From the NCBI GenBank assembly GCA_903813345.2, contig CAIIXF020000006.1:13398348-13462347 (forward strand): a stretch of 64,000 nt of DNA. Reading direction: 5' to 3'. This document shows, in pieces, positions 41,701-56,700 of this stretch. The DNA is from Owenia fusiformis (lineage: Eukaryota > Annelida > Polychaeta > Sabellida > Oweniidae). Each line of letters opens with the position of its first letter. The first letter of the stretch is position 1. The position numbers and the translations under genes are program-made. The notes beneath the pieces were generated by a model. It did not search any database. It was not told the DNA's origin and was given only the letters and a program-made list of their open reading frames with translations.

Positions 41701-44700
41701 TTTCAGCATCATGTAAGACTATAGGGGTAACCTCAGATATGAGATCACGTGTGCTTCTATGCTGTAAATTTACAAAATCAGAGGGGGAATGTAAACATAT
41801 CGCAATGGCAGAGATATTGTCCAGGAATGTGACTATAGATATAGCAGACAAGAACAACCTGTATGATGTTCTACACATCGCTGGTATTGATGTGACTAAG
41901 ATGCAAACTTATGATAATGACAGTAAGAATTTAAAAATTATTGTTAACATTGAAATTGTTGTTACTGCACCTTTTTTTTGCTAAATTGAATCGTCCTTTT
42001 GTACTTGTCCCTTTAGTCTATTTAGTACATTTCATTTGTGGTGGTTTGTTTTTCACTAAAAGTACATGGCGATATTTCAAAAATATGTTTTTGCAGTGTT
42101 ATGTGAGCCGAGTACAGAGAAACATGTTGTTCATAACAAGTCATGCAAAGTGAATGACATTAGGCACCAACAAGCATTTGATGCATCTAAGGTGAGTGGT
42201 ATAGCATTGAGGCAATTGCTGTATTTGTATGCCTGAATTATTCCAAAAATGTACTCTGTTTATTGTGTTCATATAGAGATGATAAACACAATATTCAGCT
42301 AGTCATTGTTATGAACTACTATTTTACATAAATAATGTTCCTCCATCCTAGCCTCATTTTGAACTAAATTTGCAATGACCTAAGGTAGAAAGCAACTTAC
42401 TTTTTCACCCATTGGAATACATGTAAAATTGGCAAAGTTCAAATCATAATTTCTCAAATCACAGCCCATCGAATCCTCGCATCTTACTCACTTCGAGAGC
42501 CATGTTAGATTTTGAAACTTATGGCTCTCAAACGGGAAAGTGAACAGCTGATCAATAGTGACCTTTGAAATCGAATTAAGTCGATCAGCGGCTTACTTTT
42601 GGTCTCTAACTGTGTCTTACATCAGTATCATCAATCCTTGTAAGTATTGGAGCGCTGGAGTACTTCTTTTTCGATCAAGACTTGCAAATTGTTCATCGAG
42701 TGAAAGTTTTTTAGACCTATATCCAATATGGCAGTTCGCTAGGAGCGAGATACGCATCAAACGAAATGAATTTTGAGAATTAGTTAGGTTCGGACAACCT
42801 CCGGAGATTTACGAAAATGTCCGAGCAGAAACCGCCATATTGGAATTTGGCAGTAAAACGATTCACTCGACTAACAATTACAAGTCTTGATCGAAAAAGA
42901 AGTACTCCAGCGCTCCAATACTTACACGGATTGATGATACTGATGTAAGACACAGTTAGAGACCAAAAGTAAGCCGCTGATCGACTTAATTCGATTTCAA
43001 AGGTCACGATCATTGAGCTGTCCAAATGCTCCGTGGGAAAGCTATTATATCAAAATCCAAATAGCTTTCGCAGGAAGTAACTCGCATCCATTCAGATCAT
43101 GTAGTCCTATTCAAAAACTTCCCGTACGGTTATATGGTGAAAAAAATATCCCACGAGCGAAAAAAGATTTTGCTACATTTATAAGAGAGCATTGATTTCT
43201 GGGCCTGTAAAAAGCACGTAGGACCTGATTACCCCATTGATTTACTGAGACCGCCAAAAATATAATTCAATTTTTTGGTTCAAAATTATAATCTGTCAGC
43301 GGTCCCTGACACTCCTACTAGCTATTACCAAACATTAATTGTCAATACATGTACACATATACGTGCCATACATCTACAAAGTAGCAAACTAGTGTTTTAA
43401 GTACTACTTTTCCTATACCATGACCAAAACAAATCCCACGTGGGTTGTATTGACCCTAATCCTTTACAAAACCGAGACCATAGACTATATCCAGATATTC
43501 CAAAGGTAACAAGACAGATTATCCATCATTAAAGATGATTGAATTCCCAGTATTTTGGTATTCTGTATAACATTACCACCTTATCTTAATTCCAAAGTAG
43601 TATCCTTATTTGTGAGGTACATGTACTGTCAGATTTATGATGTGAATTGCAGTCATAAATAATGAATAAAAGATTATTGGTTACTTCCAGAATGCTGGTG
43701 TATGGTATGCCATAGAACGTATTGAAGGATCAGGTGACCAAACCAACTTCTTCACTTTGGTCATTGGTGAAGAAAGACATGGTCATATTACAGCTGAAGC
43801 TATACCTCTTATGTAAGATATTCATTGCTGAATTTGTAATTGTTATACATGTACATGATACTATGTAGCTCAATTTTATTCCTTATTGTATGTATCAGTT
43901 ACTAAGACATTTGATTCGTTTAGTTATATATACATCCTGTACATATATTATTCATGCTGTACTTTATAAATATGATATTGTTATTCGTTTGAAAACCGTT
44001 GAGAAGGTTTTGTTTGTAGCTTGTAAATTAAAGTTTATATTTCAAGTTTTAAAGGTCCTATGTATAAGTTATAGAACTGCACTTACAAAATAATAAAAAA
44101 GCATTGTCTTATGTTCATGATCATGTCTTTTGAAGCAATGGAGAGTGTGGTCGTGTAGTGATTTTTACTATGGAGAAAGTAGATGATACATATGCAGATA
44201 CAATTGTCACTCTTGGCAAATTTAAAGGTAATAGTTATATAAATCTCGTATATTTGCCTTTATTGTATCCTTTTCTGGTATGATTCTCCATATCAGGACA
44301 ATATATTAAAAACACACCAATGACACCCCTTTGTTTAATATTTAAATCAAATAGCAACATTCTTAGTTCTTTTGCCCAATGAAAATGTCCTAAAGAATTG
44401 TTTGATGTTTATTGAACAGAACAATTCATCATTAAATGATATATACGCTACCATATATACATATTGTTTTAGACTTTTCAATGGGAAGCCTATATATGGA
44501 AAAGCCATAAGCTGTTACACTGGGCATGTTATATTGACATTATAACCAGGTTTTACCTTACATGTGCCATCTGTATTATAAATATTGGTGTTATTCATAT
44601 GATATAATGGTTTTGTAATATGTGTTTTTGTTACAGTAAGAACAAAGGTTATCTACAACGACTATAAGACTATAGCTGTGTTGTACAGATGTAGTCACAT

Positions 44701-47700
44701 ACTGGAGGATGGCACATGTGACCCGAATGCTTTAGATATTGATATCATATCTAGGGATCCTTCTAGAAAATTATATGGCTTCATCAGGGCAGAGCTGCAT
44801 GACATGCTGAACTCCATATGTATAGACAGTGCTAAACTGGTCAAGAAAATGGATAAAGGTATTGTTGAATATGTTAGCTCAGGTGTTAAAAGAGAACCCA
44901 AAGAAAATACAAAACACTGTCGGAAAAAGAAGCATTAAAGAAAACAACTATTCACAAGGAAAACAAACCCCAATATCTGAAACTATCTAACCAACAATGA
45001 AAAATGTCTAACACCCCCCCCCCCTCCAAGCATCCATGAATTATTATCACAATATCACATATTTTAGAGTGATGAAATAGGATGTATTCACCAACTTTCA
45101 CCTCTTAACCATTATACCTTTCAGACATACAATTGTGACATGTAATTGTGTACTTGATATTTTACTACATCTACTCTTTTAATGTTGTTTGTTGTTCTTT
45201 TAATCTAAGTTAGTATTATATCACCTGTATATAATCTTCAACATCTTATAGATAGCCATATATCAGGGTCCTTCTTTCTCCATTGCCACAATATACAAAA
45301 CTGTACATATTGGATAATCAGATATGACATATTTGTTGTAGAGAGCTGCTCACCAGCGACACTAAATAAATGTTATGTCAAAGACATGCCTGTCGAGCAA
45401 AACTTAGATTTACAAAAGGTAATATTTCAAACGCAAATTGTGAATTCGTTTTTTTGTTGGTATCTCATTTCGTACTATCATATCAACTTTAAAATAAGTA
45501 TAAAGGGGTAACCATGGTGCAAATAGTTTACGATAAATGAATCATTATGAAAACAGCTATACAGTATACAATAGGACACACTGTTTGATCAGTGTATATC
45601 CAAATACAGTAAAATCTTTGCACAAGGAACACTCTCCAGACTGGCTAAACTGTTCCTTGTAGACAGGTGTTTGTTACTGAGAGGTTCGAACTTGGTGCAA
45701 CCAATATTGCTGAATAAGCATTTAATTATTAAATGAATTACCGATAAAATAAGTCAAGATGTTTCCAAGAATGGATATTTAAATTTCGTCAACTTCATTT
45801 TGTAGCATATATTTGAAATGTACTCGTCTTGTCACACATACATATATGTTATCCCTAAAAAGTCTCTAGATGAGCACATCTAGTAGGATATAATCAAGCT
45901 TAATGTCAAAAGATTTGCATTTCTGTCATTGTAATTAATAACAGATTCAATCATTGTTATTAAAGCATTGTGTTAATACTAGTAAGGGTAATTTACAGTG
46001 GGTCGGATGCCAAATCCTGTTCACTTATTGGCTTAACCTAATCTCATTCATATTAATCTAAGCTTTTAAGAATCAGATATTGGCTTAAGCTATTCATACT
46101 TTTGAAAAACAAGAGGATGTATATACAGTTTAAAAAATGTTCTTGTTTAACACCAGTAGAATCATTGATGACACAAACTAACCAATATTCATAAGTAATA
46201 TCAGATGAATTAGGTGAATAATATATGAGACACTGATATTATATTATAATCTCTATTTTTGTAATATCTAGCTGTCTGGAATGTGGTACAGAAGGGCATC
46301 ATTGGATCTCAAGAAGGGATCAATTGGAAATCCTCCTGCTCTTCAATTCTCAGTTGGTTCAAATGGAGAACTTAAAGGAAAATACAGGCTATCATTGTAA
46401 GTTACAAGTACTGCAGCTCAAATTGTTTAATCTCTGAAGTGAACATACCTACATTGATTTGATATGATTATTATCATTTAAAGGCACAATCAGCGGTATA
46501 GTGGGGGGGCAAATTTCAACATGTGGCAAAAATGTGGAAATCAGCATTTACATGAATGAATAAACGCACGGAGCACACCGCGTCTCGAACTCGCAACCTC
46601 GTGGTTGAGTTGAATGCAATCTAAATGGAACATGTCATTCATACTGCAACCTTCACAATATTTAAGTGAAAGAATAAAGTAAAAAAGATTTCTTATACTC
46701 TTGGTATCAACATAGCTGTAAATATCATTACTGTACAAGATTGAGCATTCAGTCTCAAATGATGTGGGACAGACAAAATGCAATCTCATGAATCCAGTCA
46801 TTAAGAGTGGCATTTTAAGGTAAAATTGGTACTTAAGTCTCAATACTGGTTTCAAATGTATAATGATTATATTTTCAGCAAGGGCAGATGCTTACCTCCA
46901 AGAAGGTTCACAACAACCCCTGTTGAAAAAGGATCAGGAACATTTGTATTACGGAGTACTGACAGTGAGTGGGTATATATTCATCTATAGGTAACCTAAA
47001 ATAATATGGTAGCAAAATGGCCACAAATAACAATACAGTGGTATCCATTGTTGTTCAGATATCCATGTGTGTTTTAAAATGAAACTTTACTTTCACATGT
47101 ACATGTATATAAAATCCTTATAATACCAATTTACAGCAAATTAACAGTTAAAATTGATTTGCTATATTCAGACTGGCATTTGTTTAAAATTATAGGTACA
47201 CTGAAAGTTATTGAGACGGATTACTCCAATCAGCTTATCCTATATAGATGCACTAAGATCATGTCAGATGGGACATGTAATAAAGATGCCCAACGTTTCA
47301 ACGTCTTTTCAAGGTCGCTGTCTAAGATGGGACTCTCTCAAGAACTTAACAACACACTGAGAGAGCTCACTAAGAAGCTCTGTTTTGATATCAGTGAAAT
47401 TTCACCAGTTAAAAATGATGATGGTAAGGAGTATATTCATTGTGATAATAATGACAGCATATCTATGTCATCTAATACAATGCAACATGGGATATATTGT
47501 GAAATTCATGAAACATTTAACATTCAAATATGCCTCGTGTGTTAATTTCAAGATATATTTTCAACTAAGCAGAAACATTATTTACAATGGATTATGGTTT
47601 CATTTTTTTCTCTGCCCTCGTGTATTATTATTGCACGTACACATACTTTAAATTTCTTTATTCCTTAATTAAATCTTGACAATTAAAATGATACTGAGAA

Positions 47701-50700
47701 AATGAAAAGGGCAATCATACAAGAAAATAATGTTGCAGTTGACATCATTTTGTGCATATTTTATTTTATTAAGTTTACTGTGAAATACCGATAGAGAATG
47801 AGGCATGCAAACTGAAGAACTTTCCCCTCCTATCTAAGAAAGAGATTGATACAGAAGCCCATCTCGTAAGTACATTCATACTTATCGCTATTCGATTTAT
47901 TCGAAGAGTTCCTCCATACCAACATACATTTCATGGAAATGCTCCAATTTTTGAATATTTTAACATATATCATTCCTTGTCATATCTTTTTTAAAAATCC
48001 CCAAAGTATATAATTTATTTTAGCCAGGAAAACTGAAGGATTTTACATTGATGAATTTATGTGTCTATAAATGTGATAAGTAAAACTAAGCTCTTGTTTT
48101 TTACCTAGTTGTTTGGCCACTGGTACATAGTGGAGACCTTGTCCAGGGGATCATCTTGGGACAACCTGCAACAATATATTGCACTGGACTGGGGGGATAT
48201 TGTCACTTATACATCTGGCTCAAGGTCAGTAGGTCACAACCTTTTCCGGAAAATACACAAACACTAGCTTGATGTCCATTTTCCATAACCATTTTACTAA
48301 GTTTAATAATGTTTGCAGATTTTAGGTGTACCAGAATGTTCTCATAATTGTTACACTTATATGTTTATCTCAGATTAAATCATAGCTTTGTAGAAGAAAG
48401 AGGTAATGGTCCCTGACCCTGACCTTTTATCAAATTAAATATCTATTAATGGTAATTTCATTGTGTTAATTTACAGTAAAGATTAGTAGTCTACAATGTG
48501 ATGTTTTTCATTTGCAGAAATGGGCGATGTCTTCCTACATTTACGATCAGGTACACAGTTGATGAAAATAACCCTGGCATTCTAAAAAGCAAGAGCAGCT
48601 CAGCTAGAGGTCAGTTAGATGGGGATTCTGAAGAAAATGATAATGTTCATGCCCGTAGCCAGGGGGGGTTCGCAGGGTTCGGGCGAACCCCCCCTGGCCA
48701 AAAATTCTTTCAAAATCATGCAGTTTTTGACCATTTTGAGCACTTCTCAAGTGATTTTAGCCTAATTTGGGCCAAAATTGTCAAATGTGAACCCCCCCTG
48801 GAATTTTTTGAAAATTGAACCCCCCCTTGGCAAATCCTGGCTACGGGCCTGAATTGTTCACCTTGAAACTACAAATAATAGATTCAATTCAAAACCCAAC
48901 ATATTTTCTTATCATATTCTGTAAATTATTTTTATATTTATATTTTATTGTAACTAAGGTGGAATTGTGGCTTACAGTGTGATGGAATGTACATGTAAGC
49001 TATACTGTAGCTCTCTAGTGTGATAAGATGGCAACTTTGAGATGTTTCTAAAATGTACATTAGGTTCTTCCTCATTACAGTTGAAGGTAGATTTGTGGCA
49101 TGGTCAGGTGACAGACAACATATGATGGTACATGGGTGCTTAGCAGGGGGGCAAAAAGAGGATGGGACTTGTGATGAGAGATATACTTTTGTAGACATCT
49201 CATCAAAAACAAAAGTTCTTCCACCTAAGATACAGCAAGAATTTTATGGAATCCTTCAGAAAATGTGTATAGATCCTGCATTCATGATTAAGATAAATCA
49301 TACATGTGAGTAGAAGTAAATCATGATAAAATGGCATTTGCTTCAGTTTTGATGAAAATGGGATCAGTAGAACACTCAACCTGTGACGAACAGAAGACTT
49401 GTTATGTAAGCTTAGACATCAAGGGGAAAATATACTAAAATGTACTAAAGATATTTATGTCAGACACGTGTAAAATACATCTAAAATGTGTGGAAACGAA
49501 TATCCAACATTCTGACAAATGATCCAGTGAGCAAATAAAAATTGTCAAATGACGCTCCCCTTTGCACCACGGTCAATAAGATCAACAAATATGTTAAGCA
49601 TAAATTGCTATATTTTAGTAAAGTGTAATTTAACATATATGGATGGAAAAGCTGTTGAGGACATCCCTGGTGTTGTTGCAAGCATCGAAACACAACCTCT
49701 ATTTGATATAGAAAAGGTAAGTTCTTGGATTTGTGTTGTAGTAAGCAAGTTCTGACTAGTATGAATATTGCAATGAAATGCTGTTGAAACTTGTTTTTGG
49801 AGCCAATTAAATGGGAGGTACTTGTTATGAATAATTAGTTTTTAATCCAAAGTTTGATATATATAATTTTACAGTTTTTAGGAACATGGCATGTGAACTC
49901 ATATATTTCAAAGAAAATGGATGTTCCATATGAATGCTTTACTGTAAGCAGCCACACCTCCAGCAACAATGGTGATGTACAATATCATATGTAAGTATAA
50001 CTCACAGTTGAACTTCTCTTTTCACTACTTTTAATGTGATATCCTCCATAAATGGACAACATTTTCATTTGGACTCCTCTTTAAAACTAAGCATATGAAC
50101 TCTTCTTTTAAATGTGAGCAACTACTTACAGGGTGTCCAAAAAAAAACAGGACCGTAAGAAAGTTGAATAACTTGGTCAATTTTGCATATTTTGCCTTGA
50201 AATTTTAGAATTATTTAGTTCATTCAATGTGAATTTTGTTCTGAAAGTTTGATGATAATCTGTTTATTGTGTCAAAAACTACAGCCCTTTTCAAAACATG
50301 CTCAAAGTGGGCACTTCTCTTCTCTATGCACAAACGAATCCTGCGAACAAAGTTGTTAATGACTCTGACCTATACACATTAATGTGGATGGTAAATATTG
50401 GGGTAGTTATTGCCCTCTTAAGATGGTTAGGGGTCTGTCAGTATACACCCTGGCTTTGAGAAATCCTCAAAGATAAAAATTTGGGGGATTTAGATCTGGC
50501 GAATGAGCTGCCCATATGGTTTGCGTTCTGCAACTGATGAGCTGACCACCAAAGCATTGCCTAAACCATTTCAGCATATCATTTGCAGTGCTGGGTTGGT
50601 ATTGGCTTGTTGAAACCACTGCTTAATTATCTCCTTAGATGTCCCTTCTGGTGCTTTGTGACCTCCAAAACTTGGTGAGAACTTACTGGTCCTTGTTCAT

Positions 50701-53700
50701 GGTGATAGCACGTCCCCAGTCACCTTCGAACCAAAGGGATTGATGATTCCACGTTTCCTCATTGCCACCCAGGCAGTGCATTGTTCAGAATGCAATGGAT
50801 GCTGTAACACTTCATCAGGAGGATGTAAGCCCCAGTAGCAATTGTTCTTGGAACAAACTTGTCCATTCAGAAAGAAATGTGTGTAGGAATCATCAACAAC
50901 TTTATTCGCCGGATTGAATTGTGCATAGAGATGAGAGGTGCACATTTGGAGCATGTTTTGTAAGGAGCTGTAGTTTTTGACTCAATTGGTAGATTATTAT
51001 CAAACTTTCACAACAAAATTCACAATGAATGAACTAAATAATTCTGAAATTTCAAGGCAAAATATGCAAAATTGACGGAGTTATTCAACTTTCTTACGGT
51101 CCTGTTTTTTTTTGGACACCCTGTATATAGTTCTACTACTTATTTTACGTTATTTTGCCATATACTAATGATACATATAGTCCTTTAGTACATGTAAGGC
51201 ATGAAATACATGAAATCTTTTATGATGTACCATGTTTCCTCAGTTAGAATTGGCTTGGAATAAAGTCTGAACTCTGTCATTCTTCTGAAAAATAAAGAGC
51301 ATGTGACTTACAGAAATGGTTTGCTTGTTGTATGTGAACATGTATTTTATATTGCATCTCCAGGACAACTACATTAAGTTGTTCCCAAATAGGAGAGACA
51401 TATACTTATGAGGGGGACTCAACATTTCAGCACTCTATAGGTGGGACACAGAAAGGTTTGTTATGTAATACACAAATTGTTTTCATACTGTTACTAGTAA
51501 AGTAGTTCATGTGCCTTGTAGATATTGCTTGCTATGATATATAATCTTATTACATTTAGATTTTAGATATTATTTTTCTAAATTCTCTTCTATGTTGGGT
51601 TTGAATTTTTTTGTTTAAATGATTTATGTACTTGAATATTTGTTCTTTATATTCTTGTTGTTTATTGACTAGATACAAAACATAGTTTAAAACCCAACTA
51701 CATTAGCTTGTATATTTTTGTACTATAGTGCTGAAGGTGATTGAGACAGATTACAATACAGCCAGTATCTATGCATGTAGTTCACTGCTGTTGGATGGGG
51801 AATGTGAAAAGGGTTCTTCAGCTATGCTTTTTGCAACAAGAAATTCAACATCAGGTTTCCCTAATAATGCATCTGTATATGGCGATTTAGTACATGACAT
51901 CTTGGTGAACTTCATTGGGAGATCACATATCATTAGAAATGAAATCACAGGTATGTACTCATATTATCAAGGTTGAGTACAATAAAGATTAGTTCCTCAG
52001 AGGTATTAAATAAGGGATTTATACCAATGCCAAAAAGATGGGATACATATTATATTGACCTATTCCAGACTAAGTTGTATCACTATTAACTATAAAGATT
52101 ATCTAAAATACCATAGCTAGAACTACATAATTATAATTTTCATGAAACTTTATAGATAGGATGTGGTATGATGATCAAACACACTTTCAAATAATAAGAA
52201 TCATAGTGATAATGAAAAAATATGTGATAACCAATTCAGCATAACATTTGTCACATTCACACCATTGCTATGCAGATGACTGTGGACCTACACAAGAAAC
52301 AGATGTTGGTCATACATGTAAATACAAAGATTCACCAGCTCAAGCCATAGTACACATGGAAAAGGTAGCTTTAAAATGATATATACACTACTAATATTAT
52401 AGCAAGACAGTCTCAGGCACAACATATGTATAACAGTTTTATAGCCTCTGATAATACATGCGCAGTAATAGACTTTAAAATTGTTTAATTTTTATTAAAC
52501 ATATTAATTCTACACATAAAGAATTATCTGCCCACCCATGGTTTATTGACTTTTCCTAAGATTAAAAACATCTCAGTATTGGTATTCAATATTTTTGTTT
52601 TAGTTTGCTGGCATTTGGTATGGGGTTGCTGTATCAAAGAAGGAAGAATTCATGGTTACAGAAGTTCAGGTTATATCTGATGATGTCATATCCATGGTGT
52701 TCTATGCCAACCTGTAAGTTATGAAACCATGCCATTTTTGCCACAAAGTGGTGATATATTATTGGCATGCTTTTTGTGATTGCTATTGGGGGCTGGCTTT
52801 CATTTTCAGCCTGTCAGAAACAAATCGTCAAACTTCTGTAATTTCTACAGCATTTTGTCAATTTAGGTCCATGTTTATATTATAATCAAAACCAGAATGG
52901 TTTAAAGTTTACACTGGCCCATAAATAATAAATTACTTATCACAAAATTATATTTTTTGTCATTTAGAAACATATATTAACTTAAAGCATACAGTTATAG
53001 TCATACTGCTTTTCAAAGTGATTCACATCATCAAAAATGTCAGTATTATATGTACAATGTAGTGTACCTAAAATGCTCTTGTACTTTATGAACTTTAATG
53101 TACTTTACAGGAAAGGTGAATGTATTGCTCCAATGACAGTGCTGTTCAAAAGAAGGAATGACAGTTTCATTGGTGTAATTAGTGTTGGATTTGAAGGTAC
53201 ATGTAGACGAACACTACTATTGAAATACTTTGTCAATGTTCCATTTTGAAAAATATGGGAATCCTCTTATGGAATCAAATACATGTATGGAGGAACACCA
53301 TTCTCTATTCTGTTTATTGACATTTTTTGAAACCTGGCTCAGAAATAATCATTTTTAAAATAGATTAAATATTACATCATTTATTCCACCTGTACATGAT
53401 AAAGGATAAACCATCATTTTATTTGTAGTCACACTCAAGATAGTATATGCCGATGAGGACTTTGCTGTTATATACAGTTGCCTGTCAAAGGGCAAAGATA
53501 TTCCATGCTCTGACAGTGAGAGTGGATCATCTCCTATTATTTATGTTAACAGCAGATCTAAAGATACAGAGTTAGAAGAAGTTGTGAAAAGATTACAGGA
53601 AAATAATCTCAATACAACATGTATAACAATGCAGAATCTCAAAACTACTCCGAAAGCAGGTATCTATACATAAGGGTTCGTGGTTATGTACTGGGAGGTT

Positions 53701-56700
53701 TTGGATATAGGGTTAATCCAGAGGGAAATATACATGTAGCCTTTTGCAGATCATTGACATATACATGTGTATTCCATACCTGATGAGGTTTCAGGGACAT
53801 ATCAACCGGGAATACATTCCATATCCGGGCTAATATTTTTCGTATGTCCCGGTCCCACTCAAAAAAGTTTTTAAAATAAATTCGGGAAAAAAAATTTGAA
53901 AAATAAAAATTTGTCAAAAATTGTGGAAAAAATTATGTAGAAAAATGTTGATTTTGAAAAAAAATTCTGAAAAAAAAATTATGGAAAAAATGTAAAAAAA
54001 AATTTGAAAAAAATGTGGAAAAAATTTTGGAATTATTTATTATTTTTGAATAAATTGAAAACAAATTAATTTTTTTTGAAAATGATAAAACACCAGAGCA
54101 TATGGGATACATGCTTATTATTTCAAACCTCATCAGGTATGGAATACAACAGTTATGCACGGTCGGTTTGGATACAGGAAATATCCCTTGGGATATACAA
54201 TATATCTTCCCTTGGTCCCTTCGGTCCCTCGGGAAGATATATTGTATATCCCTCGGGATATTCCCTGTATCCAAAACCTCCCAGTGCATAACCCCTATGT
54301 ATTACATATCTAGCGAAGCACTTACAGTATGGAAGTCAATCACAAGACAAAATCGTATGGAATAAATGGCAATAAGATGGTTATTAAGCTTGTTATTATG
54401 GTCTTACTACTGGTTATTATTGAGTAATGGTACAGGTATCCGATATGGTATTGCAGCTTACACTTAAGTAATGGTACACGTATCCTTGGATTTTAGGCCC
54501 GAATACCGAGGTTTATTTTTTTGATTATCGTGTATTATTATTTTGTGTTAATATTAGTTAACCATCTAACTATTGGCTACCCTTTGCATTCGTTTGACTT
54601 CACTTCTTAAAATAGAGCTTCGTCTTCGTCTTGTAGTTTAACTACATGTAGACTCTGCACGCAGGGTAACTATTGGCATGATATTGATAACCTTGTTATA
54701 TTAATATAGCGCATAGGCGTAGCCAGGGGGATGCGATGGGATGCGGTCGCACCCCCCCCTCCATAACCAATGAAAATAGAACCATTAGATAGAAGAGAAA
54801 AGTCTTAAAATGCTTTTTTTGAAGCTTCTAGCTCGATTTTGAACGAAGTTGCACCAATTTTTGTAAAATTCAAAACAAATCTTCAAAAACATTTTTAATG
54901 CCACGATCGCACCCCTCCCCCCCCCCGACTGTAAGCTGGCTACGCCACTGTAACGTGTAATCAAAACGTTACATTTTGTATGTTCAATTTGTATACTAAA
55001 AACTGTTATTAATCAACAGATTTAGATGAAGACAAGATAAAAATCCGAATCAAGAATGAAAAGGTGTCTAAGGATATAAATCTTAAGGGTAATGCATATT
55101 TGAATTAAACAGAGGCGGGTTAATTTATATTGTACTATGAATTACGCTATTATTCAAAATTGCAGCTAAGATGCCTGTTTTATGATACCCTGCGTGCAGA
55201 GTCTAGTTAAACTACGTATACACTAAGACGAAGCTCTCTTTTAAGAAGTGAAGTCAAACGAATGCAAAGGGTAGTTTTATGAAAAATATCACGAACGATG
55301 TATTCTAGATATCAGTAGTATTCTCAGAAATTTATTATCCGAAACGGATAACATCTTGCCACTCAGACAAACAATCGCAGACATAGGCTAAGCTTGTTTA
55401 TTTAACAGTTAGATTTGTTGACTTACCGATCCGTATTTCAATCTCCGGGAAGACGTTCTTTTCACTTTGTATTTGCGTGCAGTGTAATATAAGTTGATAC
55501 TTTTGTTCAAAAATGTACTTTTAATGGCCATTTTATGCCTTTTATTTTCAAATTATGTTTTGATGTAAGTGTGAAAAGTCAAGAAACGTCAACCCCGACT
55601 TTTAATTAAAAAATGTTGGTTAATCACTTATGGCAAATCACAAGGTTGATGATGTCAACGGACCATGATCGTGGAAGGCTATCAATATCAGGTGTATATC
55701 GGATAGAAAATAAATATAGCTAATTTTTCGCACTGATATGATGATGACTATTCTGGCGAATCGGGTAGATATTTCTCAGTTTTTTTCCGATAATAAAACT
55801 ATTCATTTCTATCAATTTAACAAACAGGGTCCTTTGAATGCACATTAAAACTATAAAAGTATTTATTGGGCGTACATACTCGTTCTGTCATGTTACTTTC
55901 ATTTCATTTGCAAGTTGTCCACATATTAATCCAGCGTTTTGTTTAATCAAATTTCCCGCCCCTTGAGGTTTCCGACTGTAAAACTTAATATTTAATACGA
56001 ACCAATGCATCAGTTAATATTTTCAGAATACAAATTTTCCATTTTTATTTCTCTGATAGATAAAGTCTAATTTTGAATCTGTTCGTGTATTAAAGAGTAT
56101 GCTTTTATAATGCCGTGGTCACATTTGCTCAGATTTTCAGCACCGGCGCCCGGCCGATGAGTATTTTGTTCAAAATTGTATTCAATTCTGAACAAGATAC
56201 TCAATCGGCCGGGCGCCGTAATGAAAATCGGAGCAAATGTTATCAAGTCATAACTGATGAAAAATCAAATGAGAACATGAACATGGATAATAGGGGCTCT
56301 ATTACGCTGCGTGCAGAGTCTAATTATAAACTACGAGAAGACGAAACTCTCATTTAAGAAGTGAAGTCGAACAAATGCAAAGGGTAGGGTACTATAGAAG
56401 GGGATCATATAAAAGCACGATCTATTTTACAACGCCTTTAAGTTTTGTTGCCCTTTGTGCATTTCAAAAATAAAATATCTTAATCTGATTTGTTCCACCT
56501 TTCTTTTCGCTCAGTTCTGCAATATTATGTCCATATGTTGTTTAAGATTATGTCATTTGCGAAATAGCTGTAAGACATTATGAGAATGAATATGGGAGAT
56601 TCCACGATAATGTTGTTCACATGATTTTATGCACATACCTGCACAACAATCGCAGACAGAAGTCTTAATATTGTCCAATAAAAAATAAGAATCTAACATT

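Noticed and set aside
42558-43025. Two near-identical open frames on opposite strands
   Set aside because: They mirror each other because the DNA is a palindrome; no protein family is recognisable.
50697-50954. Transposase-like frame as a live gene
   Set aside because: Only a core fragment remains, in a degenerate element; kept only as evidence for the mariner relic.
14968-53659. Mutually exclusive exons (Dscam-like choice)
   Set aside because: Adjacent units are complete four-exon domains that join head to tail in phase; nothing suggests that one replaces another.
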